Below, piece after piece: positions 1 to 12,900 of a stretch of DNA of 64,000 nt; the stretch's first letter is position 1, and each line of letters begins with the position of its first letter. The DNA comes from Cinnamomum chago (taxonomy: Eukaryota > Streptophyta > Magnoliopsida > Laurales > Lauraceae). The stretch is from contig CP142459.1 of the NCBI GenBank assembly GCA_038049695.1, positions 71,604,501 to 71,668,500 on the forward strand. Reading direction: 5' to 3'. Both the position numbers and the translations under genes were made by a program. Below the pieces are notes generated by a model. It did no database searches. It worked only from the letters and a program-made list of their open reading frames with translations, and was not told the origin of the DNA.

Positions 1-1195
1 CTTAAAATAGCAAAACACAATTTGTCAACATAAAAAAATTTAGAATCTAAATGGAATAAGAAGCAACCTGTCAACTTCCATCACCACAGCTTCCCTGTAC
101 GCTTTAAAAAAAAAAAAAAAACCACACACACACACACAGCCCCTCTACTCCAATTTAGTTCCTCATTTGGAAGAACAGCAATCCACACCATCAATTACTA
201 ACATGAATTTATCATCAACAAGATTTGGAAACATTTTGGGTGAAATTAATTTCTTTTTGTTGGACAAAAAAAAAAAAAAAAAAAAAAAAGGAACACATAA
301 ATATGGGCACAGCATGTAGTCGGGAACTGGAAAATCAATCCAACCATGAAACCATGAAAACACAAGACAGCTTGCAAAATTAAATACCCAAAATCCATTT
401 CATCACCCCATACAAATAATAATAATAATAAGCTCTTTTGTATATTTTTTTTCATCATTTTGGTCTTTCCAATAAATTATCATCAGGCCCAGAAACAATT
501 TGTAAAAAAATATATCAGTATGAAACCATTCCCTCCCATAAAAAATTTAAAAATCAGTTTTTTAACACAATTGAATCTTCGAATACCCAAACTACAATCC
601 CAATTCCAGGAACCTAAACCTGCTTATATTATTACTACTACTACTTAACTATTGGCACAATTATTCTACTGATGTTGCTACAATTAGGGATCCTTATCTA
701 GTTTAGTCTCTTGTGGCAACGGAACTACGTGGAGTGAAGAGCGTCTTCCAGACAAGTAGCAAGCTTCCGTCTTGGGAGAATGGGAAAGCCCTTTGAAATT
801 AATGTTTCTAGAGAAACTTTCAACATTGCATAGGGTAACAATTTTTTTATGTGTTTGCTATCTAATAAACATCTACGACTTTTTTTTTTTTTTTTTTTCG
901 GCTTTTTTTCCTGTGAGGGTCACTGAGGGTCCCATTTTGGATAGAATAAGTGGGGATTGAAAAATTTAGATGCGACCACTCCAAATATCAAGTTTGGCCT
1001 CAATTCATGCACTTAACCCCTTGTCTACGGCGACAAGTCCGGCTCATTTATATTGGTGTATAGCTGATCCAATGGTCAAATTCTTTCGCTTAGGTGCCAA
1101 ATCCTGGTGTGTGACCATCAACGGGTCAATATCCATTGTAAGTTTTGGTGGGGTGATAGGTGGCTGCACCATAGTTCTCACCTAATTAATTTTTT
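1..1195. other. AT-rich spacer, no gene recognised
   Basis: This stretch has many A and T homopolymers (for example 106-120, 267-289, 881-898). Only short ORFs without recognisable motifs are present. A 30-codon open frame on the minus strand at about 684-773 follows an acceptor-like AG, but no upstream exon could be joined to it. I see no gene that I can support. Confidence 0.5.
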
Positions 1196-2082
1196 GGGGA
1201 AATTACAAATGTATCCATAATTTTCTTTTTATGAGTTTTTTCAAAGTGCATCATGATTTACTTATGTCAAATTAGCATCTGAGTTTTTCACATATCTTTC
1301 AATGGAGTTCTTTTTGCAGTTGTCCTCTACCATTAGTTGGCACCATTTTTTTTTTTTTTTTTTAAATGATAGAAATGTCATTTGTTTAAAAAATAAATAA
1401 TAGCATTCTTCTATCTTATTCCCTCTCCCTGCCTGAACCACCCATGCCCCCTTCCCGTGGGTGGATTCCGACAATGCTAGTAGCTATTGGCTATTGCAAG
1501 TAGCCGTTGCTGCCGAAGGGTAAGGGTGGGGAATAGAGTCAAGTGAGTGAAGTAAAGTTGATTTTGAAGAAAAAATAAAATATAGGTGGGTTATGATGGT
1601 ATTTTGTTTTTAATTGTTTCTTATAGAACATTTTTTATTTTTTGTATGGAAAAGTGGAGCTTTTTTGTATTTTAGTGGATAAAGGTGATCGTTTTTTTAC
1701 CTTTTTTTTTAAAGGTGGAGGGAGTTTTGAATTAAAATGCTTTGATGTTACATCTTGTCTGAAAAATGAAAGTTTTACTTGATTTTTACTATGTTAGTAA
1801 AGTGTCAAACTAGCCCAATATATACGAGAGAATAAGTGAAAAGGAGAATCAGATAAAAGAATCTTAGCTATTTAAAAAAAAAGAAAAAAAAAAGAAAGAC
1901 ATTTCTGTCATTTAAAAGGACACAGAACTTTTTTTTTGGGGCAATAAAGGTTGATTGCAAAAAGGACCCAATTGAAAGAAATGTAAAAAACTCAGACACT
2001 GGCTATGTTTTTGAAATAGGCAGATCAGGGCATCATCTTTTGAAAACTTAAAAAACGTATAAAATATATTTGAAAATTCCCC
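1196..2082. mobile_element. Mutator-like MITE with about 130-bp terminal inverted repeats
   Basis: The left end starts GGGGAAATTACAAATGTATC and the right end, read in reverse, starts GGGGAATTTTCAAATATATT. The similarity continues inward for about 130 bp, including a shared block around TTTCAATGG/TTTCAATTG next to TTTTTGCA. The interior is non-coding and AT-rich. The long G-rich inverted ends resemble the MULE-type MITE at 30,883-31,371. I did not find a clean target-site duplication, so the exact ends are inferred. Confidence 0.55.
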
Positions 2083-2926
2083 TTTTCTCTTATACATGTC
2101 TTAAGTGGGTCCCACAGGTCGAATAACAATATTTTTTATTCACCCGATTTTACATGTTATGGTCTTGGAAAGACTTAATGCCCATCACACCTTTTTGTAA
2201 TATCTTGGTCGATACATGAACAACTTTGGCCGCAAGTGACTTTTAGTGTTGTACTTTGAAAATGAACATATGAGAACATGGTGAATTTACAATCTATACA
2301 TACTTGATCATTGGAACTAGGACAATAGCACACACTTGGTCATGGGTGCATCCACTCATTATATTTGTAGAAATAAATATAAATTAAATATAAGATATTT
2401 ATATAAACTAAGACATCAACTCAAAGTATAGTGATGTAAGAATTAATACATTCACCAATTACAATAGAATAGAAAACCCTATGCTATAATATATAATAAT
2501 TTAATTTTGACCGATAACTCTGAGAAAAATCTTAACCCATACTTTAAGTTTTGCATATAAAGTATACTTTTTTACTCGTTCCTGGATGCTTCCCAAAAGT
2601 TGCTAATGGATGTTGGCTACTACTACTACCACTAGTCACCCTTGTTTTATACGGGACAATAGGATTGGCTACCAAAAAGGTTCCAATTGAAAGAAATGTG
2701 AAAAACTTAAATACTAATTTTAAACACGCAAGTCATAGAGTCATCTCTTGAAAGCTAAAAGATCTTTTAAAATATATTCAGAATTTTTCCTTTTTCTCTT
2801 ATAGGTGTCTTAAGTGCGTCCCACAAGTGGAAGAACAATATTTCTGGCTCGCCCATGTTATGGTCTTGGAAAGACTTATGCCCATCACATGTTTTGTGTA
2901 ATGTCTTGGTCAATATATGACCAACT
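1948..2926. repeat. Diverged direct duplication of about 270 bp
   Basis: The segment at about 1,948-2,229 is repeated in the same orientation at about 2,661-2,926. Shared blocks include CCAATTGAAAGAAATGT, CTCTTATA-GTGTCTTAAGTG and TTATGGTCTTGGAAAGACTT. The repeat spans the right end of the neighbouring MITE and continues into its flank. It is therefore a duplication of genomic sequence rather than a second independent insertion. The region up to 3,050 holds no recognisable gene. Confidence 0.6.
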
Positions 2927-3053
2927 GCGAAAGGATTATTTTGTAAATATCGTAGAAAAACTTGTATTTGTAAATAAAATCACATAGAACTGTATTCATT
3001 TATTATTATTAGTAACGAGAGGGTGTATCTGTAAATAATCTTCCCAAAGAAAA

Positions 3054-3272
3054 CGGACCGACACCTTCAATTTGCATGTATCGGGGCGGAAAACCGTATC
3101 GGCCCGTTACAACCCTACAGCGCGCCTCCGCTACCAAACTCTAGAGTTCCATGCCCGTCGGAATTCTACCATATCAAAGAAACCCTAAAAACACCGTCAA
3201 ATTTTATTCTCTCGTCGATCTCTCTTTGCCATTCATTCCAGAATCGTGTAGAATCCTTCCGTAACCAAACAT
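3054..3272 (+). promoter_or_regulatory. Probable promoter and 5' UTR of the ATG14 gene
   Basis: A locally GC-richer stretch precedes the first coding exon. It contains a telo-box-like AAACCCTAAAA at about 3,179-3,190 and pyrimidine-rich CTCTCGTCGATCTCTC sequence typical of plant leaders. No convincing TATA box is visible, which is common for housekeeping genes with telo-boxes. The transcription start is not determined. Confidence 0.35.
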
Positions 3273-6184
3273 ATGGAGCACCAATTTCGCCGATTTCACG
3301 GTACGTGACGATCTTTGCCCTATTGAAACGAAGTTGCGTGAAAGTTGCGATTTTTATTTGTTGCTGTTTCTTATTGAGATACAGGATCGATGAATGCAAC
3401 GAGGAAAACCAGTAAATGTGCGATATGCGAGAATTCGAATCTCGCTTCTATTTGCTCTGTTTGTGTGAATCACAGGTAAGCTTTTCGCTATTTACAATCA
3501 GCCCAAATGGAGAACTTCCAAAGGATTGGGCATGGATAGGTTTATATGCACATTGGGTTGCCATGGAATTCTGAATTTAGTTAAAGATATTGCTTTGTTG
3601 CTCTTATTGGGCCAGCTGTTGGTGTTGATTTGGAGTAGAATAGTTAGAAGAACAGCATCCCACCTAAATGATAGTTCAAATTTCACTGCAAACTGAAAAG
3701 CATTCATTCAGTTGAAAGATTTATAGAAGTTGGATTTGGGTACTTTCTAAATAGACCCCTTAAATCTAAAGTAGAACGTGCCCCTAAAATCTTCTCAGGC
3801 TTATCTTTACTTCTGCGTTAAAAATTGTGGAATGTGGCATGTGCGACTCCTATGGAACATCAGTGTCTGAGAGAACTAAGTGTCAGAGGTGTAATGAACC
3901 TGTTACTTATTGAAGATAGTTTGCACTTGTTAGTTTTTTAGGGCACGTTTGTACAGCTGGTTTTCCGTGAAAAAAAAGTAAGGATTGCGGAAATTAAATC
4001 CTGCGCTACAGTAAAATCTATGTTTGGTGCAGCCTCTTTTCGCTGTGGCAAAGGGCAAAAATGAGTTAGGTTTTCCATGATTTCTCGGAAAATAAATTCC
4101 TATGGGTGGTGGTCGGAATCTTTTTTCCTAAAACAGGGAATTTTCTGCAGAACTAGTTTTCCAAGGCGTACACACAAATGTGCCAAGGGTATTTTTGTGG
4201 GTTTCTAACCAGTTTACTGATCCCATTTACAAACAATATCCTACTCTCTATGTGGATCCTACATGTTTGAATCGATCATGCTTAGGTGCTTTTCAAATTT
4301 GACCAGTTCTTTCCCTCTACCGTGAGATGTGCTAAACCAGCACTCTTTACAATTAGTTGTCAAACCAACTGACTCACAAGCCTTTTGCCAAAATTAAACT
4401 GCAATTTACTTAAATACATTTTCTATAATTAGCATCATATCGTCTATAAATAGCACACGGCAAGGAATCTTATCTAGGCTGTCATCAAATCATCCGTAAC
4501 CCTGGCAAACAAGATAGGGGCTCAAAGCAAACTCTTGGTGTAGCCTAAGCCCAACTCAATTTGGGATCTTACTCCTGTTTTTACATGCAACTCTTACACT
4601 TTTTAGCACCAATTCATACATCATCTTCATCACCATCATCGTCTTAGGCATGTGGTCAGCCTAAAGAGTTTATTTTTTTACTAGAAAAGCTATCTCCATA
4701 CATTGTAACTTTCTAAGTTGAGCACCCATCCCCCCCCCCACACAATGTCCCTCAAAATCAATAGGAGATAAAATTAGAGAAACCCGTTTGAGATGGTTTG
4801 GGCATGTCCAACGTAAGCCGGTAACGGCGTCGGTAAGGAAAAGTTTGGCCATAAAGGTTGATGGCCTACCAAGGAAAAGGGGTAGGCCAAAGAGGACGTG
4901 TATGAAGGTAGTAAAAATAGATATGAAGAAGTGTAACTTATCTGATGATTTGACTCAAGATAAATTGGAATGGAGAAACATAATTCGTGTAGCCGATCCC
5001 AACATAGTTGGGACAAGGCTTTGATGATGATGATGATGATTCAACAACTAGCTAGCTCTCTTAGGACAAATTTTATGACCATTAACCCATGATTCGACAG
5101 TGTCCTCGGTCCTTTGAGTTTGTAGTGCCCTTGGTCTGATGATTTTGGTATAATCCAGTGTGAGGTATCCCCACATTGTGATGGTCACAAAAACATCCCT
5201 TGCTCGATTGAATTCTCAACCTTTTTTATCAACAACTTCCAAAATGACAATCAAATGGAAATATAGCGATGTTCCATATTTTATATAAAAGGCTGAGCAT
5301 TTTTTTATCGGTAACATTAACATTTTAATAAAAAGGAGAAAAGAACAATACAGAAAAAACTAAAATGAACATACATAGCTCATTGGTGAACTGGTATAAG
5401 AGCAATATACCAACTACCCTTACACAACACAGGCACTTAGTTTACAAGAACGATCTGCCCCTTGCTTGGCTGGGATCTTTCTACTTGATTTCAGGGAATT
5501 TTCAATGCTTAGTAAGCTCCACTGGGTCAATTTCCTGAATCACGGAACTGAGAGTCCACATGTATAGACTAAAGGCTCAGATTTTGATCATAAAGTTCAT
5601 CAGATCTTATCAATTAGTTTTCCATTTATCTTAACAACTTGAAGGTATAAGTCCCCCCTCAGTGTTGGATTTGGAGCTGTGAATAATTATTGATCAAAGA
5701 AGTATTTAAATTCAATGATACTAATCTTTGCACTTTCTAGGACTTGTTTCTCCCTCATATGGGTAATTTAGTCTATGTGGATGTTAATAAAACTGCCACA
5801 TCTAAAGATTATCGTTAATGTAGATCAGTTATAAAGGATGTACAAATCCACCTATGCACACACACAATATATATATATATAGGATGGCAATGGAATTCTT
5901 CTACTTTTTGCAAATTTCTTGCCAGTAAATGCAACTGTGTATCTAAACCAATTTATTTTTCTTTTACAAAGTTCTTCTGTCATTGTTCCCAATATTTCCA
6001 AATTCTCTTAACATTTTTTTTTATTTGCAGACTAAATGACTATAGCACTTTGTTGAGATCTTTGGGAAGTGTCCGGGACTCCTTGTATATGAAATTGGAT
6101 GTACAGCTCAAAGCAAAGGTTTGCTATATTTTGTTTGTTGAAAGTTCCATTTCCTTTCTCCTCATTTCTAGTAAATAGATGTGT

Positions 6185-6265
<81 letters not shown>

Positions 6266-6904
6266 ATTACTTTGTATCAAACTATAAGTTGGGATAATGC
6301 AATGCATCAGATTATTTCATTATTTTATTAGCCAATGAATATTTTAATTTGGAATAATGCAATGGATCATCATTTTATCAGCTAATGAATGCAAGAATGA
6401 TTTAAAATGACCGATGACATTGAAACCACTTTCTACATGATACATTCCAGAAAATCATAGGTGCTGCTTGTATTGATGTTAAACACCTTTGGATTTGGTT
6501 TTAAATGTTTCAGAAGATCTATTAATGCAGAAGTAAATGAAAATGTATGGATTGTACCTTTAAACAAGTATTTGGAGTTGAATAAAGTACTGAAGATTGT
6601 ACCTAAACTAAGTGAGCTTTAGGGATTGTTGGCATATATAACTGTAGAAAGATGACCATGCATAACGAAATACCATGATTATTAAAACTTACAATGGGCT
6701 AAAGTTAACCTCCTGACTCCTGTATCTATTTTGCTTCCCCCTTTTTCCCTTTTGGAGTCTGCCTTGTGTGGTGGTGTTCGGTGGCTGGTTCAGTTCGATC
6801 ATTAGAGAAATCTTCTAGAATGATTGTGGTCTTTAAAAGGTTTCGTTCATTGTAATTGTTGTGGTTATAATTAGTTTAGTTATGTCTAAGATAACTTACC
6901 GACA

Positions 6905-6941
<37 letters not shown>

Positions 6942-9900
6942 GCCACTTTCCATGGGCTACAAATATCATCTGCTAACCAAATCTTTGGGGTCCACCTCAT
7001 TGATTCCAATCAGAGGTAGGATGGGATCAGGAGGTCTTAATGGGAACCAAGGGCTCATACAGAATCAGCTAGATACAATGATTTTGACCATCTAATTGAC
7101 CCAAAGTTCAACAGTTTGTAACTGCATGAGGTGGGTCCACAGAACTGGTTCACAAGTTTTGAAGTTGCAATCAATTCATAGTCAATTGATTGGCTCATGT
7201 GAGGGATTGAGGAGGAGGATTTGTGGATAGCAGGTTGCCCGTCATGGGTTCTTTCCAATTTTAGTCCATGGTCCCATTGCTCATTGATTATCTCTCTCTC
7301 TCTCTCTCTACACTTGATTTATCTTAAGGTAGACTTTTTTTGTCTTTTTTTTAATTATTTTAAATTGAGGTTACTGTGTCTTGTCTCTCAACAGAATAGG
7401 GCAGATGATCAGCAAAATTGGAGAGTATTTCAAAATGAAAGACTTGCACGTTTGAAGGAGAAGCTTCATCATACAGAGAAACGACTCTTGCAAGGTTGGT
7501 CCTATAGGTAATGTGCATTTGCAATCCATACCTATGTTTGCATCTAATATGATTTTTAATAATTGTTACTTGTTCAATACCTGTTGCTTCTTAAAGGAAA
7601 GACTGAGCTTGAGAAGATGTCTAATGATTTGAAGGTCAAAAATGGGCTGCTGGAATCGGCATTTGCTATGGTACTACAATTTTCTGTATCTTTTGTTAGC
7701 AAACACTAATATTCTTCATTCTCAAATGACCACTTCAGTTGGCCATTTTCTGGTTTAATGAGTAGATCTGTCACTGTAGTTGGGAAGGCATCGAATGGGG
7801 CTGCTGGAGAAGTTCTACCCCAACCTTATTTGCACTCTAAACTTAGGGCATGTAAGAATTTCCATTTTAGTTATTCTGTTAAGCTAATACTTGTTATTCT
7901 TGGCACAACTGAATTCCTTACTAGCTACATAGTTTGAAGATTGTTTATTCTTTCATGTTTCTGCTAAAATCTGTGTTAGCTTTTAACATATTTTTTGTTC
8001 ATGCACTCTGAGGACTGTATAGCATTGGTTTTCCTGACTTTTATCAAAAAGAGGGATTATTCTTTCTACAACTACGTCCTTTTTTGTGCATTGTTTTAAA
8101 TCTCAGTATCAGTGACCAACTAGATCACCACATATAGCCCCTCCAACTCCCTCACAAAGAAAAAAGGACCAACCATCGACCCAAACACCAAAAAAAAAAA
8201 AAAAGAAAAGAAAAAGAAAGAAAGAAAGAAAATGAAAAAAGGACCAACTATCAACTTGGTTGCATGAGACTTTACCGAGTTTGTGGTAATTGTTAGAGAT
8301 TTAAGTCCACCGGCACAGCCGAGTCTACCTTACTCCTATTTTTAAGTTCTTGATTTTGCGGGCTTCGATTAAATCAATAGGGTAGATTTACTATTTCATA
8401 CTTTCTTTGTTTCTAGATTGGACAGTCGGTAATTGATTAGATTGCTGAAAGTTGATGGTCTGAATTTCGCAAAACATATATTACTGGATCTGTATCCTTG
8501 TTTATTTCTTTCATGGGAGACATTGCTTGGTGGCATAAACCATATTAATCTGTACCAATTGGAAGCCAAGAGTTAATCCACATGAGCAACATGTCATGAG
8601 ACAATTTTCAGAATTCAGATTATAGTCTACTTTATAGTTATGAATTATTCAAATATCAAATTAGTGCCTGCAGATGTTGAATTATATTGATACCCTTTCA
8701 TCAGCATTAACAAACTAGTTTTATTATATTGACACCCTTTTATCAACATTAAAACTTAACAAACTTGTTTTTTAAGATGCGCTTTTTTGTTACTTGGATA
8801 TATTGGTGTGTGTGCGTGTGTGTGCAATATATTGTCATACATGCCAAATGTACCATAGGGATGTTATTCTTTTCATTGGTTCATTGATCTCTTCTATGAA
8901 TTGTACATTTCTTGGATTGACTTCTACACAAAAATGTTGATGTTCATGCTATTGCATAAATTTCAGATGCACATTACCTCAGAATGTCTTCGCAAACACT
9001 CTGTTGTTTTAAAGAAGATCTGCAAATTGTTCCCTCAGCAGCGGGTAAGCACTTAAGTAATAATGCATCTTGCATTTTTTTCCTGACCATAACAAGTGCT
9101 GAAGTGTCATGATATACTAGACTTTCTCCCAGTTATGCCAATTCCAGTGAGTAAGAGCAGTAAACTCATGTTCCAAGAGAATCTAAAGGACAAGTGGACG
9201 GATTATGTAAACTGGATAAGATGTGTGGGTTTTTTCTAGACATTGTTATTTATTACATTCAGGCCCAATGAACAAAATGGCGGCCGCTATGCTAATTTGA
9301 ATTTAGTGCAGCTCATGCGCTATGGGGCTGCTACAGAGTGTGACTGATACCTACGTTCCAAATTTTTTTAAATACATAGTAAGGCTTATTTCTTTCTTTC
9401 TTCTCTCCAAACAACATTTTTACGCAACTCTTCTACCCTTCTATGTTTAAAAGAACACCAAAACACATAGGATCTCGCTAAATTGAAGCCATTGAACTCC
9501 TAAGTCCTAACTCTTAAGTCTTAAGTCTTGAGTCTTGACTTCAAGTTCAGTACATTGTTTATTTTGATGGTATTTCTTCGTGACATAATTTTTTTATAAG
9601 CATTTCATTAGTTTCTAAGTTAGCATAACGAAAAAACATGATTATATGTGAAAAATAAGTGATCATTATTATTTCTTATTCATAAAGCGATACAGGACTT
9701 CATGCAATGAGGGGACTGCTACACCCCCTTATCTTAGTTATTTTTTCAAGAAAAACACATATTCTATCATTTTCCAATATTTTTAATTTTTTGATTTTTT
9801 TTAGATTTTTGATGATTTTTTCAAATCGCACAGCTACACCACTACCGCTACATAGCGTTTCAGCGACGGGCCGCTACGTTAGCCGCTGCCTCTATTTTCA

Positions 9901-12900
9901 TCCTTGCTCACGCTCATTATCTTGATGATGCTTCTAAACATTGTATGGTCCTTTCCTAAATAAAAATCTTGATGAATCTTGAAATTTTTTTTGTAAAATT
10001 CTTGTGTGTGTGTGTGTTAGGAATATATATCGCCAAACTATAACTTTTGGAAGTTAATTGCATGTTGATTCCATATCATACCTTTTATCTGCATTCAGTT
10101 AGATGATTTTATGTTGTATGTTTTGATTAGCTTCTTTTTTTGTACCCCATGTGTCTAGATACCCAAACCCTATAGAAAATTATCATTAAATACATTTGAA
10201 TATTCATAACTTGTTTTGTTTCCTAGGTAAATTTAGATGGAGAGAGAAAAGATGCATCCAGTGGCCAGTATGATCAAATTTGCAATGCACGCTTACCTAG
10301 AGGTCTTGATCCTCATTCTGTTCCATTTGAAGAGTTGGCAGCCTCTCTAGGGTACTTCTTCTTTAACCTGTTATATATGCTTCTTGAAAACAAATTTTAG
10401 TTTTTTGCTATTTGTTAACATGCAATTAAAAAGGGTTGCTCTAGTTGGCTCCTTTGGTTAACTGGGTACTCGGGGGGTCCATTGACATCCCTAATTCTGT
10501 CCTTTGTATGTTGAAAGTCCCAATTTGACTTGAAATAATCAAAATAGCGGCATATATGTATTTGAAAATGGATTGAACTGCTGCCATTGAACATCACGTG
10601 GGCTCTCTCTGCCATTGTATGCCTGGGATTCTGGCATTCATGAGCCCCAAAAATGAGATAAGAGAAGTCGGTCGCTTTTACTCTGTATTTTTTTTTTTTT
10701 TGTTTATCTTGTCATTGGTATAATTCTTTTATACCATTGCAGCTCCATTTTGTGTTGTTTTGGCTGGTTGTAATCTCCTTGTTCCATTAATATATTTTAG
10801 CCCTTAATACCCATTCTTTATATGGGCACCTTTGTTGTTTTGGTTTTATCAATGAAATCCTTTGTTACCGATAAATAATAATAGTATTATTATTATTATA
10901 TTTTCTCCGTTTTACCGGAAAAAAAAATGGAATATGGAACTCAGTTGAGGAAGGACCTGGTTATTTCATTGTCATCATTTCATGAAAATTGTTGCTGTAC
11001 AACTCATAATCTTTTTTTTAATGGTAACTCATAATCTTATCTATTGATGAAGCAATAGATTATGATTTATGAGTTTTCTGCTCATGGTTCTCAGGAAATC
11101 ATTCACTGGACCAGTGGCAGACCCAGTGGGGGCTAACTTTTTCTAAACTTTGTTAGACTTTTTTTTCGCATTAACAATGACAAAAAAGAAAATTTGGGTT
11201 GATGTCATTCAAAATGAGTACACCATATTGTAAGGAAATGGTCGGATTAATGAGTCCCATTAAGGACCACAAGCAAGAATGAATTTGGGATGGTGCCGAG
11301 TACATTAAGAGGGTAGTTGACTGTGATAATTCTGGAACAAAATATGAGGACCCCACAAAAGCATGTAATCATTCTCCTATATTATTAGATTACAGTAATA
11401 AGAAAATCTTTTTTAAAGAAAGGCACATTCGATGCAATTCATAAAGATGTTGTCCATCTATAATAAACTATGCAAATGACAATAAGCAAACTGAAAATAA
11501 GTACTATACTTATATGATGGACTGCAAACAGATTTCATACCTGGCCATTTCATAAATAGACTTTAACCATAGGAAAATGATGTATTTCACTGTCATTTGT
11601 AAGATGATTGTATTGGATGATGATTGCATAGATATTTTATTTAGAGGAATGAGATCAAGAGCCCAGTTTAGTTCCTAAAAGGGTGTTGCCCTTCTCAATA
11701 AAGCTTCAGGAATGAAACCATGTTTCTCTCAGGCATTTCATCAAATGTCTGATGGGCATAGGAAACAAATGGTATATCAACTGTAAACTGGCAAGTATTT
11801 ATATTTTCAGGGAGGTCAATTTCTCTGAAAATTGGTTCTCAAATAGCTGGATGGCTAGATAGGCAATTCACTTCTTCTGTTATGCTGTTGGGTTAAGTCT
11901 CCGAGTGTGCTGTAATTTTTTTATTTGCTTGGCTGATGGAGGGAATGCAGAGAAGTAGAGCCCTCAAGGCCAACCTCTTAGCTGGGAAAGGGTTGAAAGA
12001 TATGCTGATGAGTGATGTCAACAAGAGGTCTAATTTCACGTACTGATATTGAGAACAGAAGTGTATTCCAAGAAACAAAGGCATAGAGAGAAATAGAGAG
12101 GGAGAGGGAGATGCGCGCAGGGGGCGGGGGGGCGCTCTTACCTGCAACTAGGGGGGTGTGCGCTCTTACCTACAACGAGGAAGCTCAACAAGAAGAGGCA
12201 ATAGAGATTGAAAGAAAACAACCTTGTTTTTTTTTTTTTTAATGAATCGTTTTTGAGGTGGGGCGGTCTTTCTAAGATATGTCGGGCATGGCAAAAGGCG
12301 CTTATAAGCTTTGGGGACTTCTTGAGCGTACTTGGGGCGACCGCCCCAGATGCTCATCACGTGGGTCCGCCCCTGCACTGGACCACTGTCACAAGTATTG
12401 GTAATATTTTGAAAATATTGCAATATTCTTGTGGTAAAATGGCGAGCCAGGATAATCCCGATATTCTCACGAATTATTTTCTAATAATGCCAGAAATGAG
12501 AATGTCAGGATATTGCTGCAATTTTTTCATAAGATTTACTAAAACTGTCTATTATTTGCTTAGATATGTATTAAGAAATTTTTAGTATAATACCTTTTAC
12601 TTTCTGATCATTTACTTTTAGTGGAAATTTCCTGATAACATCCCCGAGATCAGTATAAAACTTTGAAAATCCCCTTGTACTATTCTGAGACAATCTGAGT
12701 CCAATTCTATTATCGTGGAGACCATATGGAATATTCTCACAATTAATATCATAGGCAGCAAGGCAGAACAAGATTTCTTGAATCTCCTTGATTGGAAGAT
12801 TTATTATTTTGGGGGAACTAAAGGTAAAGGAAAATGAACACGAGCAATCCTAGATGACTCAAATCACAGATATCTTTAGCTTTCCTATTTTGGGCATTGT

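Noticed and set aside
684-773. A 30-codon minus-strand open frame (…VVPLPQETKLDKDP then stop) preceded by an acceptor-like CCCAAG
   Set aside because: It looks protein-like, but a minus-strand gene would need upstream exons between 780 and 3,000, and none could be found or joined in phase.
12208-12585. A 125-codon plus-strand frame in ATG14 intron 7
   Set aside because: It starts in a poly-T-encoded Phe run, has no recognisable motif, and lies within an intron.
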